Shown: in pieces, positions 32,932-42,377 of the stretch
Position numbering within the stretch: the first letter of the stretch is position 1
Layout of the letters: every line of letters starts with the position of its first letter
Source of the DNA: Deltaproteobacteria bacterium
GTDB taxonomy: Bacteria > Myxococcota > XYA12-FULL-58-9 > JABJBS01
NCBI GenBank assembly: GCA_018668695.1
Contig: JABJBS010000334.1
Location: forward strand, 1 to 60,104
Reading direction: 5' to 3'
Length of the DNA: 60,104 nucleotides
The notes under the pieces: generated by a model
The model's database searches: none
Seen by the model: only the letters and a program-made list of their open reading frames with translations
Told to the model about the DNA's origin: nothing
Position numbers and translations under genes: made by a program

Positions 32932-35900
32932 CTACTGGTCTCCCGCTCCCCAGCCGCCGCCACCGGGTGTTTTTACCACCAGTATGTCTCCGGGCGATGC
33001 TCTGCAGGCAACCTTGCCAGGCAGTGGGGTCGTCGCCCCTGTCGCGCGAACCAGGCTATTCTCCCCCAACTGCCCAGATTCCCCCCCAGCTAAGCCATAG
33101 GGCGCGATACGCCGCCGCTCGGTCATAAGGGTAAGGGTAGAATGCCGAAGGAACTGATACTGCCGCTCAATCCCGCGGCCACCCCGAAAGGTATCGCCGC
33201 CCGTTGTGGTCTCACGAATCCTGTAACAGGGCATTAAGACAGGGAATAATCGCTCCATTTCCTCGATGGGAGTGTTGAGCGTATTCGTCATGTGACTGTG
33301 GAGCGCACTGGCGCCATGAGACGATGGCCCTGCACCGCAGCCACCCGCTAAGGTCTCGTAATGCACCCAGGCTGGGGTTTCACTGTCGCTATCGATTCCG
33401 CCAATTAGAACATTGTTCATACTTCCGCATGATGCGGCGGGCACGAGCTTAGGCACAAACTCATAAAGCGCGCCAAGCAATGCATCAACCAGGCGCTGCG
33501 AAGTTTCAACGTTGCCGGCAGAAACCGCCGATGGGTACTGAGCGTCGCAAATTGAACCGGGGCGGGTGATAACGCGTAAAGGTCGCATGATGCCGCCACT
33601 GGATGGCATTTCTTCTGGAGCCAAGCATCGGAAAACATAGTAGGTCGCAGCAAGAGTTATCGCCTTAACAGCGTTAAGGGCGGAGTCACAACTTGGCGCA
33701 GAGTTCGAAAAGTCGACCACGGCTTCATCACCATGAACAGTAAGCGTCACCTCAATCGAAATGGGATTGTCGTTAATGCCATCGGAATCCAGGGCATCTA
33801 CGAATGTAAAACTACCATCGGGAATAGATCCGATGACCGCCCGCATTCGCGCTTCCGCGTAATCAAGCAAAGCTTCGTTGAGAGCTAAGAGTTCCTCAGG
33901 TGAGAACGAAGACTCAGCCAACTCCTTTAAGCGCTGTATGCCTACATGATTCGCGGCCTCCTGCGCACGAAGGTCTCCCAGTCGCTCGGCAGGTGTTCGC
34001 GAAGCAGAAACAAATGCATCACGAACGCCGTCGTCAAGCAGTGTCGGTCCAATACAAAATCCTTCATCAAGTATCTCTAAAGTGCGAGTTGTGCCATCGT
34101 CAAAAAATGGGGCAGGCATGCTGCCAGGACTAATGCCACCGACATCCGCATGATGAGCGCGATTTGCCACAAAGAAAGCAGGGGAGTTCCCATCATCCAA
34201 AAACACCGGTGACACCAAGGTGACATCAGGTAGATGAGTCCCCCCGCAAAAGGGATCATTGAGAATAACCGTGTCGCCGGGGCTAAAGGATACATGTTCG
34301 ATGGCCGCTTTAACGCTCAACTCTTGTGAGCCTAGATGAACAGGTATGTGAGCAGCTTGAATCAGTAAATTTCCCTGCCCGTCAAAAAGGGCGCATGAGA
34401 AATCACGCCGTTCTTTAATGTTGGCCGAATACGATGAGCGCATCAGTGCGGCGCCCATTTCCTCAGCAATCGAGCTTAGTCTTTGACGATGAACCTCCAA
34501 GCCAAGCTTGGCGTGGGTTGATTTCCGGTGTTGACGATGGCCCGTCTTTCTGGTGCAAACCATGGATCCAGAGCTATCCTCAACGGCTTCCCAGTCAGAT
34601 GGCAGCCACAATGTAGCACTGTAACTCGATAAGGCCTTAGGCCCGTCATGCTCTTTCTTTGAAAGAGAATCCAATGAATCACCGGCTAAGTCATGAGGCG
34701 CTTGGCTCAAATGAACCCTAAACGCTGTCAGCTCAAACGCATCACCTACCTCTGGCTCCCACCCATAAAGCACCTTGTGACGATTAGCAAAATGAGACCG
34801 TATCTTCGCCGCCAAGTCAGAGCTGCGAGCCCGCGCGAGCAGGCTTTCCCCCTTTACGTCCTGAACAACTTCCTCAAGCCGGAGCGCAATGTCATGACTC
34901 TGCCCGACGAGACGACAATCCAGGTAAATGGTTGTCTGCAGATTTCCTTGAAGCTCACACTCGCTTTTTAGTTTGGTGAGTGAGTTCTCAAGATCTAGGC
35001 ATAGTTGACCACTTTCTAGCTCGCGGCTATCTACAAAGTAACTCCTGCTCGCTGACGACTGAATAGGCGCATTCTGTATGCCCTGCGCGGACAAGACGCC
35101 TGAGTTTGCAGGGAATAAAACGGCCTTACAACCAAGCTGTTCAGCCACTGCACATCCATGAAGACCGCCCGCGCCGCCGAATGCAACCAGCGCCAGCTCT
35201 CGAGGGTCTACGCCTTGGCTCATGCAAATGTTCTTACATGCTCGCACCATGGTCGATTCAGCGATGGAAACAATTGCCTTCGCGGTATCCATAACCGTGG
35301 CGGCCAGTTTCTCCGCGACACGGGCGATGGCTGCTTCTGCGGCACCGTGGTCGATTGCCATCGAGCCACCCAGCAAATTGGGTATACGTCCCAAAACGAC
35401 ATTGGCATCCGTTACAGTGGCCTGCGCATTAACGCCTGCTTTTCCATAGGCGGCAGGGCCAGGGTCAGCACCCGCCGACTTTGGTCCAACGCAAAGTGCG
35501 CCGCCGCTATCGATGAAAGCAATAGATCCACCGCCTGCTCCAACTGTTTCAATATTCAGCATGGGTGTGCGCAGTGGGATTTCTCCAACGCGCCCATCCA
35601 CCTTCGGCCGTAAATGACCTTGTGCGATACTTACATCCGTTGAGGTTCCGCCGATATCCAACCCCAGAATCGAATGATAGCCAGCGCCGCAACCGGCAGC
35701 CCACGCGCCCCGAACGCCACCAGCGGGTCCACTCAGGGCAGTTCTCACCGGTTCTTTTAATGCGCCTTGTACCGTGAGGCGGCCGCCCGCTGAATCCATA
35801 ACGCTAAGTTCAGCAGGGGCAATGTCGGCACGTAACTTCCCTATATAGCGAGTCATCACTGGCGCGATAAACGCATTTGCCGCTGTCGTCTCGGCCCGCT

Positions 35901-36507
35901 CATACTCCCGGCTAAGAGGGCTGATGCGTGAGCTAAGGGTGAGCGGCACGCCTGGAAATGCCGCGGTAAGGGCGGCTCCAACTTGCTGCTCATGAACCGG
36001 ATTGGCGTAAGAGTGAAGCAGGCATACCGCAAATGATTCAGCAGAAGCCAAGAGCTCATGGTGAGTTTGAATAAATGCGGCAAGGTCCTCTTGTTCTGTA
36101 TGGGTAGACCCATCATGCCGTAGCCTACCGACCAAGCCGAGGGTTTGGGTACGGGGAATAAGCGGTGGACGAGGAGACGGGAAGAGATCATAAATGTTGG
36201 GCCGATTTTGACGCCGCAATTGCAGGAGGTCCTCAAATCCCGAGTTCGTGATCAGCACCGCCCGAGCACCTTTGCCCTCAAGCAATCCGTTGGTGGCAAC
36301 CGTCGTACCATGCGCCACATGCGTCACGTTGCCAGGTAATACCTTCGCGAGTGCAGCCAGACCATTGAGCACCGCTTCGCTGGGGTCGCGGGGCGTAGAA
36401 GGAACCTTGAGGGTTTGAGTAGCACCATCAGACCGGCGCGCGACAATATCGGTAAACGTTCCGCCGGTGTCGACAGCTACGTCAATGGTGAGCGTTGAAG
36501 GATCCAC
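32932..36507 (-). CDS. Hydantoinase / 5-oxoprolinase, fused HyuA-HyuB
   Basis: This 1191-residue protein starts at GTG. Residues about 5-660 are the HyuA ATPase part: DVAVDTGGTFTDIVARR, GLDIGGTSTDVSI, VGAGGGSIAFID and VAFGGAGGLHGCAVAE. Residues about 670-1190 are the HyuB part: SSIAEEMGAALMRSSYSANI, NDPFCGGTHLPDVTLV, NRAHHADVGGISPGSM and GPSSHGASALHSHMTNTLN. The fused order is that of ATP-dependent 5-oxoprolinases (OPLAH type), which open 5-oxoproline or hydantoin rings. It overlaps the hydrolase gene upstream by 31 bases and is last in the minus-strand block, so the ring substrate may be taken up by the TRAP system. That link is inference. Confidence 0.85.
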   Translation of the reverse strand: MDPSTLTIDVAVDTGGTFTDIVARRSDGATQTLKVPSTPRDPSEAVLNGLAALAKVLPGNVTHVAHGTTVATNGLLEGKGARAVLITNSGFEDLLQLRRQNRPNIYDLFPSPRPPLIPRTQTLGLVGRLRHDGSTHTEQEDLAAFIQTHHELLASAESFAVCLLHSYANPVHEQQVGAALTAAFPGVPLTLSSRISPLSREYERAETTAANAFIAPVMTRYIGKLRADIAPAELSVMDSAGGRLTVQGALKEPVRTALSGPAGGVRGAWAAGCGAGYHSILGLDIGGTSTDVSIAQGHLRPKVDGRVGEIPLRTPMLNIETVGAGGGSIAFIDSGGALCVGPKSAGADPGPAAYGKAGVNAQATVTDANVVLGRIPNLLGGSMAIDHGAAEAAIARVAEKLAATVMDTAKAIVSIAESTMVRACKNICMSQGVDPRELALVAFGGAGGLHGCAVAEQLGCKAVLFPANSGVLSAQGIQNAPIQSSASRSYFVDSRELESGQLCLDLENSLTKLKSECELQGNLQTTIYLDCRLVGQSHDIALRLEEVVQDVKGESLLARARSSDLAAKIRSHFANRHKVLYGWEPEVGDAFELTAFRVHLSQAPHDLAGDSLDSLSKKEHDGPKALSSYSATLWLPSDWEAVEDSSGSMVCTRKTGHRQHRKSTHAKLGLEVHRQRLSSIAEEMGAALMRSSYSANIKERRDFSCALFDGQGNLLIQAAHIPVHLGSQELSVKAAIEHVSFSPGDTVILNDPFCGGTHLPDVTLVSPVFLDDGNSPAFFVANRAHHADVGGISPGSMPAPFFDDGTTRTLEILDEGFCIGPTLLDDGVRDAFVSASRTPAERLGDLRAQEAANHVGIQRLKELAESSFSPEELLALNEALLDYAEARMRAVIGSIPDGSFTFVDALDSDGINDNPISIEVTLTVHGDEAVVDFSNSAPSCDSALNAVKAITLAATYYVFRCLAPEEMPSSGGIMRPLRVITRPGSICDAQYPSAVSAGNVETSQRLVDALLGALYEFVPKLVPAASCGSMNNVLIGGIDSDSETPAWVHYETLAGGCGAGPSSHGASALHSHMTNTLNTPIEEMERLFPVLMPCYRIRETTTGGDTFRGGRGIERQYQFLRHSTLTLMTERRRIAPYGLAGGESGQLGENSLVRATGATTPLPGKVACRASPGDILVVKTPGGGGWGAGDQ

Positions 36508-37316
36508 TGACTGATTACCTCATATGTTTCATGCCGGGCTAATTCGTTGAGAATTTCGTGCTTCTCACCTCTACGGACGTGGATAGTTTTATCATCCCCG
36601 CTAAGTCGTTCAGCCAAATTACGGTTATCATGAGGAGATGCAACAGGGTCGCAGTCAGAAAACAGATAAAGAAGCGGTTTCGGAAAATCCCGATAGCCTT
36701 TAACACGGTCCTGCGCGCGCTCTACTTCATTAAACCAGCCCGCGGTGGCAGTAGGGAAGACCATGGGATCACGCTCATAGCGTCTTACAATCTCCGTATC
36801 GTGGGTTAGGCCGCTTGCATCAATACCTGATGGAATCGCCAGTGTTGGAACAAAGTTTCCCGCGAGGCGGCCCGCAAAGAGCTTTGGAGCAGGTACTGGC
36901 ATCGCTAAACCGAGAAACGGATTCGAGAGGATGACACCGGAAACATCAGGAGTGTTCTTAACGACGAAATCGAGCGTCACAAGCCCGCCATGAGAATGCC
37001 CCAGAATGAATCGAGGCACACCGTCGGCGGCATGCTCAAGAGTCATCTCAACATCATGAAGAAAGTGCTCAAATGCATCGCAGTGCCCACGGATACCCTC
37101 TGAGTGACCATGCCCACGTAAATCAACGGCTAAGGTCTGGATGCCCTGTTCCGCAAGCGCATGTGCAAACTCCCGGTATCGTCCACTATGCTCCGCATAA
37201 CCATGAATCAGAACGACCTCAGCACGAACCGGTGTTGAATCGGGAGTCCATCGCTGAATAAACAGCTTAAGATTGTCATGGGTGCGAGCGTGAATCTCTT
37301 CGTGTTTTACGGGCAT
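36477..37316 (-). CDS. Alpha/beta hydrolase, monoacylglycerol lipase-like
   Basis: This 279-residue enzyme has the oxyanion segment LIHGYAEHSGRY, the block VDLRGHGHSEG, and the nucleophile elbow GHSHGG with Ser108. Asp223 (FSDCDPVA) and His253 (GEKHEILNE) complete a plausible triad. The pattern resembles lysophospholipase/monoacylglycerol lipase enzymes. No signal peptide is seen, so it is cytoplasmic. It lies 64 bases downstream of the TRAP permease and overlaps the hydantoinase gene, suggesting a shared transcript. Confidence 0.8.
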   Translation of the reverse strand: MPVKHEEIHARTHDNLKLFIQRWTPDSTPVRAEVVLIHGYAEHSGRYREFAHALAEQGIQTLAVDLRGHGHSEGIRGHCDAFEHFLHDVEMTLEHAADGVPRFILGHSHGGLVTLDFVVKNTPDVSGVILSNPFLGLAMPVPAPKLFAGRLAGNFVPTLAIPSGIDASGLTHDTEIVRRYERDPMVFPTATAGWFNEVERAQDRVKGYRDFPKPLLYLFSDCDPVASPHDNRNLAERLSGDDKTIHVRRGEKHEILNELARHETYEVISQWILQRSPLT

Positions 37317-37380
37317 GCGGGCACCTTTTGGGCAAGATTTCTATGATGACCCTATACAGGACCCGTGCAGTCTCGCAAGG

Positions 37381-39261
37381 CTAGGGCGCAGCCTCAGCTT
37401 CGATGGGCTTGGAACCTGGATCAGCAGGGGCGTCATCAGCCGCAGGGGCGGCCTCAGGACTGCCATCACCCTCGGGAGGGGCCTGGCCTTGCTCCTGGTT
37501 CTCTTCGCCATCACCAGCCGCCTCATCAGAAGGGGTGTCACCATCCTCATTTACCGCGTCAGGGTCGCCTGCGTTTTCTGCGTCATCGGAATCAGAATCT
37601 TCTTCGTCATCATCATAGTCATCGTCGTCTTCATCGTCATCCTCTCCTGCCTGTAACATGAGGTCTTGAAGCGACATGATTTCCCCGACCGGCTCCTTCT
37701 TTGTACCATAGAGCTCCTGAAGGAGTTCTCCCGGTCCTAACGAAATCGCAGGAATATAGGTGACCATAATAATACCGATCAACATCAGGCCGGTAAAAGG
37801 TACGACCGAACGAACAACCTCCCCAATAGGCTTTTTGAAAAGCGTACTGGCCACAAAAAGGTTCAAGCCAAGCGGCGGCGTCAGATAACCGATTTCAAGG
37901 TTAACGATAAACACGATGCCGAGGTGAACAGGGTCAATCTCAATTCCTGGAGCCGCTGCCATCGGCACAATCAGTGGAGCGATAATTAATATCGCACTGA
38001 TAATATCCATAAAGCAGCCCACCAAAAGCAGGAAGATATTTAGAACGACCAGGAACTCGATGCGAGTGAGCTCCATGTCGCGAATCAACGCAACTGCTTG
38101 CTCAGGAATAGACTCACTAACGAGATAATCGTTAAACACGAATGCAATGACCATGATAACGACCAGGGAGCCCATCATGACAGTGGAGTCTGCGATCAGC
38201 TCCGGCATGTCGCGCCACTCCATCTCGTTGTAGATGTAAATCGCAACAACAAGAGAGTAGACCACGGCAACAGCCGCCGCCTCGGTCGGTGTGAACAAGC
38301 CCGAGTAAATGCCGCCCAAAATGATAACCGGAAGCATCAAGGCCCAGAAGCCCTCAAGCAACTGCTTGCGGGCAACAATGCACGCCATCACAGCAAGAAC
38401 GACCGGCCCTGTAACATGGCCCCATTTATTCCCCATGCCGACAATGATTTGCCCAACGACAAACGGTGAGGCGATGATCGCAAAACCAGTGAGTAACCGT
38501 TTAAGGTCTGCATTGAAATTCTTGCTGTTTCGAAGCGAGGTGCCTACGACATAGCTACCAAGTAAGCCACCAATCAAAAGACCTGGGCCAATACCGGCTA
38601 AAAATAAGTCACCAACATCCACAACTTGCTGCCCGCTGACAACAATGGCGTAAATAATCATCGGGATAGAAGGGGGGATGACAATCCCAAGTGAGCCGGC
38701 CGAGGTCAGCAAGCCAATCGAGGTTTTTTCATCGTATCCTGCCGCCGTTAACGCAGGATACATCATTCCGCCAATGGCAATAACTGTCACTGGAGATGAG
38801 CCGCTGATTGCTGCGAAAAGCACACAACCACCGATGGCCGCGATGGCTAAACCGCCCGGCATCCACCATGTAAGCGCTCGCGCGAAATCAATGAGGCGCT
38901 TTGCAATGCCACCGTGGGTCATAATTGCGCCAGATATAACAAAGAACGGGATGGCGAGTAGCTCGTTTTTGTCCGTTAACCCAAATATCTTTTCTGGAAA
39001 AATACCGAAATCGTTAACAGGCACCGAAGCCATATAATTGAAGCAGACGAGGGTAAGAACCCCGAGAACAACATAAAGTGGTTGAGCCAAAAGAAGGCTC
39101 AAAGAAATCGTCGAGAGGATCAACGAGGTTCCAAAGGAGCCGAACAGCAATGGCACCACCCCAAGGGCGGTGAGAATAATCGCGACGACTGGCTTGTGCT
39201 TGAGAAAATAGAAACTCGAAGCCGCTAGAATAATCACAACGGCGATACTAACCGTTTCCAT
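37381..39261 (-). CDS. TRAP transporter large permease DctM with acidic tail
   Basis: This 626-residue protein has about 12 to 14 membrane segments over residues 1-510. DctM signatures are NELLAIPFFVISGAIMTHGG, ISGSSPVTVIAIGG, SLGIVIPPSIPMIIYAI and TPPLGLNLFVAS. The first conserved block starts near residue 95, about 45 residues later than usual, so one or two extra N-terminal helices are present. The last 110 residues are an acidic, low-complexity tail (DDDEDDDDYDDDEEDSDSDD) followed by a Pro/Glu/Ala stretch. TRAP systems import organic acids with a Na+ gradient. No small DctQ subunit is encoded in the 93-base gap or nearby. Confidence 0.88.
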   Translation of the reverse strand: METVSIAVVIILAASSFYFLKHKPVVAIILTALGVVPLLFGSFGTSLILSTISLSLLLAQPLYVVLGVLTLVCFNYMASVPVNDFGIFPEKIFGLTDKNELLAIPFFVISGAIMTHGGIAKRLIDFARALTWWMPGGLAIAAIGGCVLFAAISGSSPVTVIAIGGMMYPALTAAGYDEKTSIGLLTSAGSLGIVIPPSIPMIIYAIVVSGQQVVDVGDLFLAGIGPGLLIGGLLGSYVVGTSLRNSKNFNADLKRLLTGFAIIASPFVVGQIIVGMGNKWGHVTGPVVLAVMACIVARKQLLEGFWALMLPVIILGGIYSGLFTPTEAAAVAVVYSLVVAIYIYNEMEWRDMPELIADSTVMMGSLVVIMVIAFVFNDYLVSESIPEQAVALIRDMELTRIEFLVVLNIFLLLVGCFMDIISAILIIAPLIVPMAAAPGIEIDPVHLGIVFIVNLEIGYLTPPLGLNLFVASTLFKKPIGEVVRSVVPFTGLMLIGIIMVTYIPAISLGPGELLQELYGTKKEPVGEIMSLQDLMLQAGEDDDEDDDDYDDDEEDSDSDDAENAGDPDAVNEDGDTPSDEAAGDGEENQEQGQAPPEGDGSPEAAPAADDAPADPGSKPIEAEAAP

Positions 39262-39354
39262 TATTCCGTTACCCCCTACCGCGCGAGGCGGTTGTTAACC
39301 CTAAGGTTGAACGTTGACTGGCCACTCCCCATAAGCGCCAGTCACCGAATTATA

Positions 39355-40368
39355 TTATTTACTGCGATACTCTTTGACCGCCTTATCGATGGTCTTCAGT
39401 AGAGCTAAGCCTTCTGGGGTTGCCCGTGATTCAAATTCCTTGCGAACCGCTTTGGCTGGCTTGGAGAATGACTTACGTTCTTTATCCGTAAGTTCGTAGA
39501 CCTTGATTCCATAGTTTTTAAAGTTCTTAATTAGACCGGGCTCGAGACGCCGTACGCCTTTTCGACCCTTCTCTGTATCCTTTTGTACATTGCCCATGAG
39601 CGCCGGTTGCAGGTCGGCAGGGACTTTGTCGAAAAACTTTTTAGAGTACGCAAGAACGCCTGGCTGATACAGGTGACGACTGATCGTGTAGTACTTGATA
39701 CCTCGATACCAACCTGCCGCAAACGTGTATAACGGCGTCTGAGCAAAGCCATCCACACGACCCGTGTTCAGGGCGGGCAATACTTCCGAAACCGGCATTT
39801 CTGTAGGTGATGCTCCCATCGCCTTCCAAGTGGAAAGGTGAACAGGCGCTTCCTGAGAACGGATCTTACGGCCGGCCAAGTCAGCAGGGTGCTTCACGAA
39901 CCCATCGGTCAACCCGATATTCTGCCAGCCGTTCTCTGCCCATTGGTACAGGATGTAGCCGTATTTCTTCATGACATCGCCGATTGGCTTGTAAAGGTAG
40001 TTATCCAATACAAAGTCGGCTTCTTTAGAAGTCTTAAAGATAAACGGTAGCTCAAGAACCTGCATTTCCGGAACTTCCGTTCCGATTGATGCGGTCGATA
40101 CCCCGATAATCTCCAAGCGAGCATCCCGGCACTGACGAACCAATGATTTCTCATCGCCTTTAGCACCACCGAAGTAAACCTTCACCTTGATGCGTCCGCC
40201 TGAATCTTTACGAATGTGCTTCTTGGTACCCTTGATTTGCTGCTCCCAAGGCGTGCCTTCAGGTGCAACGGTTCCCGCACGGACTACAATCTTGTCGCTC
40301 TTCTTCGCAAACGCTTCCGCGCTGAGCGAGATGGCCAATACGGCGCAAAGAGATATTCTCCAAAGCAT
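39355..40368 (-). CDS. TRAP substrate-binding protein DctP, copy 1
   Basis: This 337-residue periplasmic protein has a signal peptide (MLWRISLCAVLAISLSAEAF). It shows the DctP pattern: VRAGTVAPEGTPWEQQIKG, KVKVYFGGAKGDEKSLV, FVDNYLY-like helices, AGRKIRSQEAPVHLSTWKA and TGRVDGFAQTPLYTF. The usual TRAP motif Arg that binds carboxylate is in the GRKIRSQ segment. It is most similar in the window to the protein at 41337-42350, showing duplication. It is preceded by a TatT-like lipoprotein gene. Confidence 0.85.
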   Translation of the reverse strand: MLWRISLCAVLAISLSAEAFAKKSDKIVVRAGTVAPEGTPWEQQIKGTKKHIRKDSGGRIKVKVYFGGAKGDEKSLVRQCRDARLEIIGVSTASIGTEVPEMQVLELPFIFKTSKEADFVLDNYLYKPIGDVMKKYGYILYQWAENGWQNIGLTDGFVKHPADLAGRKIRSQEAPVHLSTWKAMGASPTEMPVSEVLPALNTGRVDGFAQTPLYTFAAGWYRGIKYYTISRHLYQPGVLAYSKKFFDKVPADLQPALMGNVQKDTEKGRKGVRRLEPGLIKNFKNYGIKVYELTDKERKSFSKPAKAVRKEFESRATPEGLALLKTIDKAVKEYRSK

Positions 40369-40402
40369 TCATTAACTCCCTGGGTTCGATAAATAAGAAG
40401 GG

Positions 40403-41299
40403 TTAGAAGATGTCTTCGCCTTCGGCTTTAAGTCGTTTCGCTTTCTCGATTTCAAATACTTGCTCTGGCGCCACTTCTGGAATCTTGGTGGCGTCGCCAG
40501 CGATAACCTGGTCAAGCAACTCGTAGAACAAATCTTCTTCGTCTTCCTTCGTCGCCCAAAACTCCGCATACAACACCTTGGTTGCGAGATAATCAGGGGC
40601 CAGCTCAATGGACTTCAGAAAGTGCTCCTTTGCTTTGCCCATATCCCCGCCGGCAAAACCCGGTGCCTTGGCGAAGTAAACACCAAAGTAGCGATGCGGC
40701 GCACCGTAGTAATAAGTTGGGTCCAGAGCCAAGACGCGCTCCATAATCTTAAAGATACGCTCTTTGTACTTAAGCAGGGCCGCGATACCTTGTTCGTTTG
40801 CCCATTTACCTAAACATACTGAATACCAGTACATCGCAGGCTGACCTTCGATCGATATTGAACTTACAGCATTTTCCGGCTTCTCACCGGCCTTAACTCG
40901 TCCTTCGAATTCAGCAGAGGATGCCACCATCGCACGCTCTCCGAGCGTCACGCCTTTCTCCAGAGATGCCAACATGCCATCCTTATCACCCGCAAGCCGC
41001 TGGTGAAGGTCACCGTAAAACCGGTAGGCTTGGGCCAACATCGTCAGGAGTGCCATGTCCTTGGGGGATGCTGCAAGTGCTTGCTCCCATTTCTCAATCG
41101 CTAATTTCGTTTGAACGGGGTCTGCGCGCAATGCCCACGCGGCGTCCGCTTCAGCCTTGATCGCCGAGGACACATCTGAAGAGAGCTCTGCGCCTTCGGC
41201 AACCTTTGTTTCGCGGTCCCAAATGGCTTCACGACTGCCGCCGCACGCGGTGAGGGAAGTAGCTACTAATATGACGGTGAGAACTCTAAATTGAGACAT
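40403..41299 (-). CDS. TRAP transporter TatT component-like lipoprotein, copy 1
   Basis: This 298-residue lipoprotein has a clear lipobox, SLTAC, with Cys19 (MSQFRVLTVILVATSLTAC). The mature part is helical with TPR-like pairs: AIEKWEQALAASPKDMALL, AYRFYGDLHQRLAGDKDGM and MGKAKEHFLKSIELAPDYLA. YYYGAPHRYFGVYFAKAPGF matches the TatT family of TPR proteins that partner TRAP binding proteins (TPAT systems, first known in Treponema). It lies 34 bases before DctP copy 1 on the same strand. It probably delivers a hydrophobic or bulky ligand to DctP at the envelope. Confidence 0.82.
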   Translation of the reverse strand: MSQFRVLTVILVATSLTACGGSREAIWDRETKVAEGAELSSDVSSAIKAEADAAWALRADPVQTKLAIEKWEQALAASPKDMALLTMLAQAYRFYGDLHQRLAGDKDGMLASLEKGVTLGERAMVASSAEFEGRVKAGEKPENAVSSISIEGQPAMYWYSVCLGKWANEQGIAALLKYKERIFKIMERVLALDPTYYYGAPHRYFGVYFAKAPGFAGGDMGKAKEHFLKSIELAPDYLATKVLYAEFWATKEDEEDLFYELLDQVIAGDATKIPEVAPEQVFEIEKAKRLKAEGEDIF

Positions 41300-41336
41300 G
41301 ATGGTTCATTTCCTCTTCGAGTGTTAGTCGATTGTT

Positions 41337-42350
41337 TTACTTAAAAGCTTTTCTGCCTTTTTCAATGACGTCGAGTAACTGCTTCGCTTCTGGTGACGCC
41401 TTAGAACGGTATATCTTAAAAACGTCTTTCGCTTTAGTCGCAAAAGCTTTCTTTTCGGCTGGAGTTAGCTGATAAACTTTGATGCCGTAACTACGGAAGT
41501 TTTCAATAAGCTGGGGTTCCAATTTGCGAACACCTTCTCGGCCTTCCTCTGCGAGAGCCTGGGGGTCAAGATGCATGAATTTCTGGATCTCTTTGGTTTG
41601 CGCGTCGTGGAATTTCTTACTCCAGACGAGCACTCCAGGCTGGTAGAGGTGCTGAGTGAGTGTGTAGTGAGTAATGTGGGGCTGCCAGTTGGCGGCAAAT
41701 GTGTAGAGTGGAGTCTGACCAAACGCGACCACCTTCTTATCTCTGAATCCATCCGTAACTTGTTCGGTGCTTAACTCGACAGGCACCGCGCCGAGTGTTG
41801 ACCAAGTTAATGGGTGAACCTTTGATGGCTGCGCACGAATCGTAATTCCAGCTAGATCACTAGGCTTCTTAATAAACTTGTTCGCTCCAATGTTGTGCCA
41901 GCCGTTTTCGGCCCACATGTATAGAACGAGGCCGCCCTTCTCGAGTAATTTAGACACGATAGGAGTTGCATACTTATCCAGTACAAAGTCTGCCTGGGCA
42001 GAGTTCTTGAACAGAAAGGGAAGATCGAAAACCTCAAGGGCAGGCGCATACTTATTCATCGCGCTTAGAGTACCGCCGTACATTTGCAGTTCATTCGCGT
42101 GAACCTTTGCAATGCACTCGTTCTCACCGCCTTTAGCGCCTCCGAAGTAAACCTTGATTTTCAGTTCGCTGGAGGATTCCTTTCGGATAATCTTCTTAAC
42201 CTTCTTCGTGAGCTGCTCCCAGGGCGTGCCCTCGGGGGCCACGGTACAAACCTTTGCCTTCACCTTCGCTGACGCCATAGAGGGAACCATTGCGAAGCAG
42301 AGGCAAGCTGCAATCATGGTTACTCGGATTTCACATAACTGTCGGTACAT
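41337..42350 (-). CDS. TRAP substrate-binding protein DctP, copy 2
   Basis: The protein is 337 residues from the ATG in MYRQLCEIRVTMIAACLCF, preceded by a GGGTGGG-like site; a GTG four codons upstream is an alternative. The signal peptide ends near SMASA. It shares the layout of copy 1: CTVAPEGTPWEQLTKK, KIKVYFGGAKGGENECI, WAENGWHNIGANKFIKKPSD, AGITIRAQPSKVHPLTW and VAFGQTPLYTFAANW. The identical length and shared motifs show a paralogue with probably different ligand choice. It lies between two TatT-like genes. Confidence 0.84.
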   Translation of the reverse strand: MYRQLCEIRVTMIAACLCFAMVPSMASAKVKAKVCTVAPEGTPWEQLTKKVKKIIRKESSSELKIKVYFGGAKGGENECIAKVHANELQMYGGTLSAMNKYAPALEVFDLPFLFKNSAQADFVLDKYATPIVSKLLEKGGLVLYMWAENGWHNIGANKFIKKPSDLAGITIRAQPSKVHPLTWSTLGAVPVELSTEQVTDGFRDKKVVAFGQTPLYTFAANWQPHITHYTLTQHLYQPGVLVWSKKFHDAQTKEIQKFMHLDPQALAEEGREGVRKLEPQLIENFRSYGIKVYQLTPAEKKAFATKAKDVFKIYRSKASPEAKQLLDVIEKGRKAFK

Positions 42351-42377
42351 TATTTTTCCCACCCAAAGGCATACAGA

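Noticed and set aside
39103-39261. A DctQ domain fused at the N-terminus of DctM
   Set aside because: Only about 45 extra residues are present, enough for one or two helices, whereas DctQ has four helices and about 160 residues.
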